64,000 nt of DNA from Treponema sp. Lineage in GTDB: Bacteria; Spirochaetota; Spirochaetia; Treponematales; Treponemataceae. The notes under the pieces are model-generated. The model ran no database searches and was not told where the DNA came from. It saw only the letters and a list, made by a program, of their open reading frames with translations. Below, one piece after another: positions 34,617 through 42,043 of this stretch. The stretch spans positions 1 to 64,000 of the forward strand of contig JAEEYO010000007.1 of NCBI GenBank assembly GCA_016288205.1. The letters are read 5' to 3'. Positions within the stretch are counted from its first letter, which is position 1, and every line of letters starts with the position of its first letter. A program made the translations under genes and the position numbers.

Positions 34617-34634
34617 TTTACTGATTTCTTTCAT
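34491..34634 (-). pseudogene. Lipoprotein copy with a 369-base in-frame deletion
   Basis: Encodes 47 residues: MKEISKI joined directly to EPDMLEKYKTKYITLVFEIE and the same C-terminus as the intact gene. Codons 8-130 of the intact gene, including the membrane part and lipobox, are gone, but the frame is kept. Its start overlaps the end of the four-span gene 34618-34998. Probably a dead remnant, although it could still be translated as a small soluble peptide. Confidence 0.75.
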
Positions 34635-34998
34635 TCCGTTTTCTTCCACAATCCTTGATTAAATAAACAATGAAAAGAACGAATATCGGCGAATACATCA
34701 TTATTGCCCAACAGCCAAAGCCAGCCTCTCCAGGAGTTTTATGCATCCAATATTCGTAGAAACAAGTTTCTATTCCAAAAAGTATTATAAACAGAACATC
34801 TGTGGCGATTCTTATAATAGTCGATATTTTTTCCGACAGCATAGAACTCACTATCATCAAGATGAAATATAACACCAAAAAAGCAGTGAATACTCTGCAA
34901 TCCAATAAAAAATCAAACTCCGCAAATCTGTTTCCGATGTAATATAATAAAGCCACAACCACAACCCGGACAAGGTTCTGGTATCTTACTTTTTTCAT
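34618..34998 (-). CDS. Four-span membrane protein of the island family, module 2
   Basis: A 126-residue membrane protein with four spans, starting MKKVRYQNLVRVVVVALLYY. It shares with the other modules the TDVLFIILFGIE span, GEAGFG turn and FIVYLIKD end. A GGAGG site 8 bases before ATG 34998 is well formed. Its last codons (RNERNQ) run into the start of the damaged lipoprotein copy, where the intact arrangement has a gap of 57 bases, so the end of this gene may have been changed by the same rearrangement. Confidence 0.58.
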   Translation of the reverse strand: MKKVRYQNLVRVVVVALLYYIGNRFAEFDFLLDCRVFTAFLVLYFILMIVSSMLSEKISTIIRIATDVLFIILFGIETCFYEYWMHKTPGEAGFGCWAIMMYSPIFVLFIVYLIKDCGRKRNERNQ

Positions 34999-35016
34999 AC
35001 ATATTCCTCCGTTGGG

Positions 35017-35295
35017 TCAAATAACTTTATACGTTATCTTCACCCTCATACCGATGTGCGAACCACTCGCCACTGCAGCAAAGATACAGAAAAAAAAGAA
35101 AAACGGGAAGGTTCCGACTTTCTTAAAAAGAAGTGCAACAAGATTTATAAACCAATAAAGAAATATGGAAGCGCAATTCACCATTAGTAAACCCGATATT
35201 TTGACTTTTCCCTTTACCAGAATAAAAAATGCAATGGATATAATCAAGTCCAATATCAATAAAACAGCAAAAAATATCAACAGACGCTTTTTCAT
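35017..35295 (-). CDS. Membrane protein with a tail derived from the 39-base repeat
   Basis: A 92-residue protein with two or three hydrophobic spans, starting MKKRLLIFFAVLLILDLIIS and containing FPFFFFFCIFAAVAS. Its last residues, SGSHIGMRVKITYKVI, come from the 39-base repeat read in a different frame from the one that encodes the RYEGEDNV tail elsewhere. The original C-terminus has therefore probably been replaced by recombination. A GAGAGGGA ribosome-binding site supports the start. The next gene, module 2, starts 19 bases later. No family recognised. Confidence 0.5.
   Translation of the reverse strand: MKKRLLIFFAVLLILDLIISIAFFILVKGKVKISGLLMVNCASIFLYWFINLVALLFKKVGTFPFFFFFCIFAAVASGSHIGMRVKITYKVI
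35028..35066. repeat. 39-base repeat, copy 2
   Basis: Same sequence as 34168-34206; here it forms the end of the 92-residue membrane gene in an alternate frame. Confidence 0.8.
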
Positions 35296-35311
35296 ACTAT
35301 CCCTCTCCTGC

Positions 35312-35608
35312 TCAATCTGTTAAAAAATGCACGTCTATAAACAAAAGCATACCGAACACTAATACAACCGCCATGATGGCCGCAAAGGCTGTTTTTCGTC
35401 TCTTTTCCTTTTCCGCATCAATCTCCTCTTGAGTTTTGGATGTATCATCGACAGGTGCATTGACATACATTATCATCATAATCATAAAGCCTGCAAAAGG
35501 TATGATCGAAAGCCAGTACCAGTGCGGGGAGAAACCGTTCTTTCTTGCAAGCATGATTCCGGGAACCACAGGAGCCAGACACGCGATGATTAAAAGTATG
35601 TATAGCAT
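35312..35608 (-). CDS. Small three-span membrane protein
   Basis: A 98-residue protein. It starts MLYILLIIACLAPVVPGIML, then has FSPHWYWLSIIPFAGFMIMM, a charged linker (DDTSKTQEEIDAEKEKRRKT) and a final span. The first half resembles the short phage-shock or DUF805/YhaH-like membrane segments only vaguely, so no family is assigned. An AGGAGG site stands upstream, and the start is 1 base after the stop of the tandem-module gene, implying translational coupling with it. Confidence 0.55.
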   Translation of the reverse strand: MLYILLIIACLAPVVPGIMLARKNGFSPHWYWLSIIPFAGFMIMMIMYVNAPVDDTSKTQEEIDAEKEKRRKTAFAAIMAVVLVFGMLLFIDVHFLTD

Positions 35609-35609
35609 T

Positions 35610-36464
35610 TTATTTCGCCTCCTCTGAAATATCTTTCCGAGATGATTTCATTCCCAAATCATTTTCATGTCCTTGATTTTGTCCTTGTCCGAAATTTTGA
35701 ATTCTTTTTATATCCCAGACAAGGCAAATGACAAAAAAGATAATGAATGGAGAGAGCCATATCATATTTACAGGCCTTGGATATGCTTTCGAGGACTCCA
35801 TATACAAATAATACATCATGCATAAAATCTGGAGGGTGAACATGCCAAGAAACGCTATATCTGAAATCAACTGGAGCCTCAATACAGAGGTCTCTTCAAA
35901 CCACGAGGCCATGAATACCGTAAAACCATAAATAATCAATACAAAAATGAAAATATTATGATTCATGAATAAGATAAAAGGAAAGAAATGATCTATTACA
36001 TAATATAGCGCGACAACAATTATGAGCCGCAGAAAAAATTCGGGATAAAGTCCATTGAATTTAATCCTGCCGATTTCTCCCTTTGACTTGGAAAATCTCA
36101 AGTCCCGTATGAGCCAGATTATGAAGCAAATATTCATGGTGGCACACAGCATCATCCCAACACAAGCCAATCCGCTGTCCCCGATATCCTCCAGTCCCCA
36201 ATACAGCAAAAATCCATTTTGAAAAGCAAACAGTAAAATGAACACGACATCTGAAATTATTTTAACCACAAAAACTGTTTTTCTCTCAAAAAACAACGAA
36301 GCCACAATAGCAGTAAGATACAGAACCAGCATGAAGGGAAAAAACAACGGATCCAGAACCATAGCCAGTGTAAGAAAATCTCTACCCAAGAAAAAAAGCT
36401 CAGAGACATATACAAGCGTTATAATTACGAATCTGAGTAAAAACCAAAAATCAATTTTTTTCAT
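35610..36464 (-). CDS. Tandem-duplicated four-span membrane protein, modules 3 and 4
   Basis: A 284-residue protein made of two homologous halves of about 125 residues, each with four spans. Half 1 has RFVIITLVYVSEL, SDVVFILLFAFQ and CFIIWLIRDLRF; half 2 has RLIIVVALYYVID, SDIAFLGMFTLQ and FVICLVWDIKRI. Both match modules 1 and 2, so this is a fused pair of the same family. ATG 36464 with GGGAGGAATCTG upstream is chosen; a longer frame to 36542 overlaps the preceding small gene. A Gln/Asn-rich polar tail follows half 2. Function unknown. Confidence 0.62.
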   Translation of the reverse strand: MKKIDFWFLLRFVIITLVYVSELFFLGRDFLTLAMVLDPLFFPFMLVLYLTAIVASLFFERKTVFVVKIISDVVFILLFAFQNGFLLYWGLEDIGDSGLACVGMMLCATMNICFIIWLIRDLRFSKSKGEIGRIKFNGLYPEFFLRLIIVVALYYVIDHFFPFILFMNHNIFIFVLIIYGFTVFMASWFEETSVLRLQLISDIAFLGMFTLQILCMMYYLYMESSKAYPRPVNMIWLSPFIIFFVICLVWDIKRIQNFGQGQNQGHENDLGMKSSRKDISEEAK

Positions 36465-36483
36465 ACAGATTCCTCCCTTTTCC

Positions 36484-36666
36484 TTATACATTGTCATCTC
36501 CGTCGTATCTGTCTGCAAAATACTTATATACAGCACAGCCAAGCACTAAAGCTCCAACATAATATAATATATGACCGATTACTTCTATTTTAAATATCCC
36601 CTGAATCAGCAGACAGATAAAAATATATATAATTACAGATAATCCACTAGCTAATTTTGGATGCAT
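36484..36666 (-). CDS. Small two-span membrane protein, MHPKLASGL family, copy 2
   Basis: A 60-residue paralogue of the product of 34169-34354: MHPKLASGLSVIIYIFICLL at the start, ADRYDGDDNV at the end, and two spans between. The ribosome-binding site region GGGAGGAAATGAG is shared with copy 1. It is followed after 19 bases by the tandem-module membrane gene, which is probably the ancestral gene order of the cassette. Confidence 0.55.
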   Translation of the reverse strand: MHPKLASGLSVIIYIFICLLIQGIFKIEVIGHILYYVGALVLGCAVYKYFADRYDGDDNV

Positions 36667-36753
36667 ACCTCATTTCCTCCCAAAAAACCAATCCAAGTCT
36701 TTATAGTAACAGATTGTATATACAGCCAATGTCAGCTGCATCATTCATACTTC

Positions 36754-36945
36754 CTACAAAATTAGAATCACGACGAAAAGAACTAAGCATCCTCCACCGA
36801 TTATCAGCAAGTCAACTGCAGAAAACATGTCTTGACTACGTTTCTCGGCATTCTCCTCTGTTTTTATACTTTTTAAGTCCCCAACAGCCTTAATTAAAAA
36901 GGAAACTGATATTGCGATAAGAATTAAAAAAATTATATATGACAT
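36754..36945 (-). CDS. Small two-span membrane protein
   Basis: A 63-residue protein, MSYIIFLILIAISVSFLIKA, with a charged middle (KSIKTEENAEKRSQDM) and a second C-terminal span. First complete small gene of the array after the 300-residue membrane protein and the wrecked lipoprotein copy. No clear strong ribosome-binding site and no family; retained because size and topology match its neighbours. Confidence 0.4.
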   Translation of the reverse strand: MSYIIFLILIAISVSFLIKAVGDLKSIKTEENAEKRSQDMFSAVDLLIIGGGCLVLFVVILIL

Positions 36946-37032
36946 CCTTATTTCTCCGGCAATATTTTTTTCAACACTCGGTCAGCTTCCTTGTATTATA
37001 ATTTTTGTCACCACATCATTCAAGGGACTGAT

Positions 37033-37153
37033 CTCCCTCCCCCTTAAGTTTTTCGGAATATTGGATCCTCTCGCTTTCAAAAAAAGAAATAGATCAACGC
37101 CAAGAAAAAAAGATTATAGCTATCGTTTTTATGATTTTTAAGGACTTATTCAT
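37033..37153 (-). pseudogene. Wrecked third lipoprotein copy
   Basis: Minus-strand ATG 37153 with GGAGG upstream opens MNKSLKIIKTIAIIFFSWR, a lipoprotein-like signal start that stops at once. About 30 bases later, 37033-37066 matches the end region of the intact lipoprotein gene (IQYSEKLK), with a deletion between two CTTAAGTT direct repeats. The start overlaps the stop of the upstream membrane gene, as in the second copy. Confidence 0.6.
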
Positions 37154-38000
37154 TTCGATTCCTCCGTTTCAGAGAATCTATTTTTCTAGCTTTCAAATAT
37201 GCGAACAATTTTGACAGCAGATTGTCGGCATAAATTATAATGGCGGGGACAACACTTGCAAGCGGAATCAGCATGTAAAGGAATGAATCGGCTTTGAAGA
37301 TTGTCATCTCATACAGAGGCCAGCTGAACGTTTCAAAAGAACAGTAAATCCAGAAGAGCTTTAACACAAACTCAAATCTGAATAGTTTCGTCACCACAAG
37401 ATTATACAAACACGTAAAAATATAGACGCATAAAACCCACAGCATCAAAACTTCATAATCATGGATTTTTAAAAATGTGCCGACCGACATTTGAGTCCTG
37501 AAGTAAACTTCAAAGAAAGTGATTGACATTCCTACGACGGAGACAAAAGATATGAACAAGTTTCTTCCATTAATTGAGCGTCCTGTATTAAGCAAGTCCC
37601 CGGATTTTTTTACGATTTTTGAAGTGACGGAAAATCTCAGCAAAATTTTATGAACCACACAGGCGGCCATTGTAAAGAAAACAGAAGTTACAGGCGCAAA
37701 GTAAATTGCCAGATTGTACCCGAGATCATTGTAGAAACGGCGTTCCCAAAATTCAAAACCCTTCAGTTGCCTGTCTGCCTCCGCGAACATCTTGTCGCCA
37801 TTTAAATCCAGCTGATAATATCGTATCTCACGATAGATTTTTGCCAGCTCGGAATTAAAAATGAGCATCAGATAAAAAAGAACGGCCAGTTTCATCAATG
37901 TCGGCAAGGATTTTCTGAACGGTTTGATGAGATGAAAGAACCAGAGAACAAAAAACATCCCGCCTAAATCCAGCAGCATCCAGAAAAATCCCTTACTCAC
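37146..38000 (-). CDS. Multi-span membrane protein upstream of the island
   Basis: A membrane protein of 284 residues if started at GTG 38000 (VSKGFFWMLLDLGG), 300 if started at ATG 38048, which overlaps the preceding gene by 56 bases. It has about seven spans and a soluble stretch (IYREIRYYQLDLNGDKMFAE, about residues 50-80) with an EF-hand-like acidic patch that may be chance. No family recognised. It ends RRNRNE, overlapping the start of the wrecked lipoprotein copy. Possible role in the cassette array is unknown. Confidence 0.6.
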   Translation of the reverse strand: MSKGFFWMLLDLGGMFFVLWFFHLIKPFRKSLPTLMKLAVLFYLMLIFNSELAKIYREIRYYQLDLNGDKMFAEADRQLKGFEFWERRFYNDLGYNLAIYFAPVTSVFFTMAACVVHKILLRFSVTSKIVKKSGDLLNTGRSINGRNLFISFVSVVGMSITFFEVYFRTQMSVGTFLKIHDYEVLMLWVLCVYIFTCLYNLVVTKLFRFEFVLKLFWIYCSFETFSWPLYEMTIFKADSFLYMLIPLASVVPAIIIYADNLLSKLFAYLKARKIDSLKRRNRNE

Positions 38001-38754
38001 CGTCCACCCCCAAACCAAAGAGAGCGAAATCAGCACGGCACGGATCATCGGGGAAAACGGCTTTCATTTTTTCCGTAAGCTCCACAGCCATTTTCATCGT
38101 GGGATTCCTGATTTTTCCGCCCGCAGTTTCCTCAATCAATCCCAGACGGGTAGCCTCCTGAACCACATGCACGTCCATGGGAATCAGAAGCGCGGATTTC
38201 GGATACCAGGTCCAAAGCCCAAGGTCCACAGGGGAAGGCCCCCGCACCATCCACCTCAGGAAAAGGTTCAGTCTCTTCGCCGCCGTGGTCTCGGAATGCG
38301 GGATGATTTTGCACTCCAAGGGAAAATGGGACGCGATGATTTTTGAAAGGTGAGCCTCACCGGAATCTTCCATATACTTTCTCCTGCACCAAGCGCCTAT
38401 GGAACCGTCGCTCTCAAGCATCTCCCTTATGCCGGAGCAGAGAAGCCGCATGGACAAAAACGAGAAAGTGCGGTAAAAGGATTTTTCCGACTCAGGAAAC
38501 ATGTCCTTGAATTCCTCCGAAAGAATCCATTTTGAAGGAGAAGCTCCGCATCCGGCAAGAACTTTCTCCACATGGCACAAAATCTGGTCACGCCGTCCGA
38601 AAGCAAGGGATGCGGAAATCAGTGCGACAATCTCCTGCTCCACCGGCTCCGAAAACCTGTGCATGAACTGTGAGGGATCCTTTTTCAAAAAATCCGCAGT
38701 CTCGTATTTTTCCGCAAGAGAGCGCAGATTGTCTGAAAGCGTTTCGTCTATCAT
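37993..38754 (-). CDS. TIGR02757 (DUF2400) family protein
   Basis: A 253-residue protein of the TIGR02757/DUF2400 family, which has a helix-hairpin-helix-like fold related to 8-oxoguanine glycosylases but no proven activity. Family blocks include EIVALISASLAFGRRDQIL, LNLFLRWMVRGPSPVDLGLW and IPMDVHVVQEATRLGL. The predicted -10 box lies 6 bases before ATG 38754 and no Shine-Dalgarno is present, so a leaderless transcript is likely. Its 3' end overlaps the start region of the membrane protein gene, which suggests they are co-expressed. Confidence 0.88.
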   Translation of the reverse strand: MIDETLSDNLRSLAEKYETADFLKKDPSQFMHRFSEPVEQEIVALISASLAFGRRDQILCHVEKVLAGCGASPSKWILSEEFKDMFPESEKSFYRTFSFLSMRLLCSGIREMLESDGSIGAWCRRKYMEDSGEAHLSKIIASHFPLECKIIPHSETTAAKRLNLFLRWMVRGPSPVDLGLWTWYPKSALLIPMDVHVVQEATRLGLIEETAGGKIRNPTMKMAVELTEKMKAVFPDDPCRADFALFGLGVDGE

Positions 38755-38760
38755 AAGGAG

Positions 38761-38766
38761 AGTATA
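38761..38766 (-). promoter_or_regulatory. -10 box six bases before the TIGR02757 start codon
   Basis: Minus-strand TATACT (38766-38761), then CTCCTT and ATG 38754. No convincing -35 box; no Shine-Dalgarno. Confidence 0.45.
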
Positions 38767-38855
38767 CCACGTAGAGGCGGAATTGGGAAGAAGCCGGGAA
38801 AGAAGCGCACAGTCCGGGGAGCCTGCCGCGTAAAATTTTAGAGGTGTTCCAATTC

Positions 38856-38884
38856 TTGAAAAATGCCGATTTATATGATAGGAT
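38856..38884 (+). promoter_or_regulatory. Promoter directly before the cyclase GTG start
   Basis: TTGAAA (38856-38861), 17-base spacer, TAGGAT (38879-38884), then AAAGTT and GTG 38891. A leaderless transcript is inferred. Confidence 0.55.
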
Positions 38885-38890
38885 AAAGTT

Positions 38891-41800
38891 GTGAGTTTGG
38901 CAGATACCGATAATAAATATAGTACTTTCTCAAAAAATACCGGAAGAACGGACGCAAACAGAGGTCAGACCGGATACAAATGGTTGAATTCTGCCTACAG
39001 ATCCAGAAGATTCCACGGAGGCACCGATTACACTTTACGTCAGTATGGTGAGTTTATTTCCCCCGACATGGACGAGCTGGAGCACTTCGAGGAGCAGCAG
39101 AAAGCAAGCCAGACTTCCAACGAGCCTAAGCCACAGACAGAGCAGGCACCGATCCCGGAAGCGGAGACACAGTTCGAGCCGCCTACCCCGGTTGAGATAG
39201 AGCCGCAGTTTGAGCCCCCCACCACAGCGCCGGTCACAACATCAGCTACAGCCGAGCAGGAAAACCAGTTCGAGCCCCCCACCCCGATTGAGGTGGAAAA
39301 TCAAGACGAAGCTGACTCCGAGACCAAAACTGAAGAAGAGCCCGAAACTCCATCACAAGCTGAATCCAAACCGGAGCCAGAGCCGGAACCCCAGCCCGAG
39401 GAAGAAAGCGGGTCCAAGGGAATTTTCTTTGATTCCGTCATGGAAGCCCCGGAAGAGGGAATGCCCCTGGGTGAGTCATTTTTATCGAAGCTCGCGGATT
39501 TGGACAAGCAGTTCAGCATCCCCGAGGACAAAGAGGAGACCGTCCCTGATTTCATTCAGGAGAAAATCCCGGAAAAAAAGACCGAGGAAGTCACCGAAAA
39601 AAATCCAGAGCCAACACAGCCGCCGGAGCCGAAACCAGAGCCTGTTAGAGAACCGGTCCAGGAGAAAATACCCGAGCCCAAGATTGAGCCGGCAGAGGAC
39701 AAACCGAAAGTCGAAATCAAGGAAAGCACCGGAACCGAAAAACCCAACGATGGGATACCGGCACCTGAGCCAGAAATCCAAGAACAAAAAACAGTGGAAG
39801 AGTCCCTTCCCCCAGACCCGAGATTCATGGCGGCCATGGAAAGCGACAGTCCGAACCTGCGGAGCGAGCTGAAAAACATCGAGCAGGAGAAAAAGGAGCT
39901 TCACAAGCGTCTTGCGAGCGAAAAAAAGGATGCCGCGAAAAAAAGGAAGGAAGAGGCAAAGGCACAGAAAGTCCGCCGTCCAATCGGTGCGCAGCTTATC
40001 GCGATCATCACACTGATTGTCATAATCGCGATGGGAACCGTCACCGCCATAGTCTCCTATGTCATAACGCAGGACGTAAGAATCAACGCGGAGGAGAACA
40101 ACCGCACGATCAACAACAGCGCGACATCGGACTGTGAGAGCAGAATCAACAACGGCATCTCGGCCGCACGCATGTTCATAGACCTCTTGAGCACATCGGG
40201 AAACTCCGAGGAGGAAGTCTCCGCACTGCAGGATATGTTCTTCGAGCGTCATGCAGAGATTGTCGCAATCTACCTGCCGGACTCCAACCGCATTTTCTTC
40301 AACAGGCAGTTCCTCATTTCACGTGAGCTGGACAGGGAGCTCGTTTCCTCATACATGGCGCAGGAGAAAAAACACCTAGCCAAAGCGAAGGACGGAGCCT
40401 TTGAGATCCAGAACGCGTCACCCTTCTTCAAGATTCCGGTACTCGCATTTTTCACGCCCATATCGTCCGCGACGGAAAATACTCTGGCAATGCTCCTCTC
40501 TTCCGAGGAGATGGCGAAAAGCATTTCATCCGGCACAATCAACCAGTCCTACCTCATAAACAACGACGGCATTATCCTCGTCCACAACGACACGGAAAAA
40601 ATGATGCGGGCAGACGACATTTCGGGAAGCCAGCTGATGGACATAATCGAAAAATCCGCGATGGACAACTCGCAGACGGTCTACAAGGATTCGGACGAAA
40701 CCGAATACATAGGCGCGTTCAAAAAGTTCAGCAACGGAAACGGCATCGTCATAACCACGGTAAAGACGGACATCGTGCTTGAGGGAATACGCTCCACCAC
40801 AAGGCGCAACATCTACATCACCGCCGCCATACTCGCACTCGCCATCCTTGTGATCTGGTTTTTCTCACGCTCGCTCAGCCGCCCGCTCAAGGAACTCACC
40901 GCCGTGGTCAACGAAATCAACAAGGGAAATTTCAACACCGAGCTCTTCAATCAGATGGAGACGACCAAGCGCAAGGACGAGATCGGAGTGCTGGGAAAGA
41001 GCACGAAAAACGAGCGAGAGATTCTGAATACATTCGCAGTCCTCACGAACAAGGGAGTCACTAAGGCAATCATCACGAAGGCCATTGACTTTGAGCCGCA
41101 CCTCAAGGACATCACAATTTTCTTCAGCGACATCCGAGGTTTCACCGCAATCTCCGACGGATTCAAAAAACGCTTCGGTGAAAAGAGCGCCGCGCAGATC
41201 ATCATCTTCCTGAACGACTACATGGCACGCATGGTCTCATGCATCAGGGCGACAGGAGGAGTCGTTGACAAATTCGAGGGAGACGCAATCATGGCCGCAT
41301 GGGGAGTCCTCAGGAACGACGGCCTTGACTGGGAGACAATGCCAGAGACATCGGTGACAAGGGCACTCAAAAAAGAGGCGCACGACCAGTATGTGAAGGA
41401 AGACGCAATCAGCGCTATCACAAGCTCCATCGCAATGCGCTACTCACTGATGAAATACAACAAGGAAGCCGCCGCATTCACCAAGGCACACGAAAGCGAC
41501 CCCGAGGCACAGTACAAGCCACACATCAGGATCGGTGCGGGACTTAACTGCGGAAGGGCCACGGTCGGATTCATGGGCTCTTACGACAAGATGGAATTCA
41601 CGTCCATCGGTGATGCCGTCAACCTTGCGAGCCGAACCGAGGCATCCAACAAAGCGTGCGGAACCGACGTTCTTCTTACCCAAGATATGTACGAGCTCAT
41701 CAAAATGGATTTCATAAGGTGCGAGGAAAACAACTTCACCATCAGGCCGGAAAACCAGCCGAGGGAAATCGTCGTGGAGCAGATTCCTGTGGCGTTCGAA

Positions 41801-42043
41801 GTAAAGGGAAAAGGACAGCAGCATTTTTACGGTGTGGTGAACATGCCCGGATTTGATATAGTTGAGTTTTTCAGCAAGGCGGATCAGTCATTCGAGCTGG
41901 ATCCAGATTGTGCCAAGGCGGTCGGACCGGAAGGACCTAAGACGCTTTCCGAAGTTCGTTCTCTCTTGGGAATCCCGGAGCCGGATTTTGCAAAGGTGAA
42001 TTTGGGTGAAGAAGAAAACAAAGTCAAAGTTGCGGGCAGTTGA
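38891..42043 (+). CDS. Membrane adenylate/guanylate cyclase (class III) with acidic proline-rich N-terminus
   Basis: A 1050-residue protein. Residues 1-300 are a Pro/Glu/Thr-rich low-complexity region (repeats of QFEPPTP), then a charged coiled coil (330-360), a first span (364-392), an extracytoplasmic sensor (about 395-638), a second span (640-659), a HAMP-like linker and a class III cyclase domain (about 738-960). The domain has IFFSDIRGFTAIS and FEGDAIMAAWG with metal-binding Asp, an insertion of about 50 residues, and FTSIGDAVNLASR. ATP versus GTP preference cannot be fixed. A GTG start is used. The order cyclase, FecR-domain protein, adhesin-like protein recalls T. pallidum TP0485-TP0483. 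Confidence 0.88.
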   Translation: MSLADTDNKYSTFSKNTGRTDANRGQTGYKWLNSAYRSRRFHGGTDYTLRQYGEFISPDMDELEHFEEQQKASQTSNEPKPQTEQAPIPEAETQFEPPTPVEIEPQFEPPTTAPVTTSATAEQENQFEPPTPIEVENQDEADSETKTEEEPETPSQAESKPEPEPEPQPEEESGSKGIFFDSVMEAPEEGMPLGESFLSKLADLDKQFSIPEDKEETVPDFIQEKIPEKKTEEVTEKNPEPTQPPEPKPEPVREPVQEKIPEPKIEPAEDKPKVEIKESTGTEKPNDGIPAPEPEIQEQKTVEESLPPDPRFMAAMESDSPNLRSELKNIEQEKKELHKRLASEKKDAAKKRKEEAKAQKVRRPIGAQLIAIITLIVIIAMGTVTAIVSYVITQDVRINAEENNRTINNSATSDCESRINNGISAARMFIDLLSTSGNSEEEVSALQDMFFERHAEIVAIYLPDSNRIFFNRQFLISRELDRELVSSYMAQEKKHLAKAKDGAFEIQNASPFFKIPVLAFFTPISSATENTLAMLLSSEEMAKSISSGTINQSYLINNDGIILVHNDTEKMMRADDISGSQLMDIIEKSAMDNSQTVYKDSDETEYIGAFKKFSNGNGIVITTVKTDIVLEGIRSTTRRNIYITAAILALAILVIWFFSRSLSRPLKELTAVVNEINKGNFNTELFNQMETTKRKDEIGVLGKSTKNEREILNTFAVLTNKGVTKAIITKAIDFEPHLKDITIFFSDIRGFTAISDGFKKRFGEKSAAQIIIFLNDYMARMVSCIRATGGVVDKFEGDAIMAAWGVLRNDGLDWETMPETSVTRALKKEAHDQYVKEDAISAITSSIAMRYSLMKYNKEAAAFTKAHESDPEAQYKPHIRIGAGLNCGRATVGFMGSYDKMEFTSIGDAVNLASRTEASNKACGTDVLLTQDMYELIKMDFIRCEENNFTIRPENQPREIVVEQIPVAFEVKGKGQQHFYGVVNMPGFDIVEFFSKADQSFELDPDCAKAVGPEGPKTLSEVRSLLGIPEPDFAKVNLGEEENKVKVAGS

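Noticed and set aside
39482..40252. 256-codon minus-strand frame opposite the cyclase N-terminus
   Set aside because: Antisense shadow of a Pro/Glu-rich coding region; composition biased and no start site.
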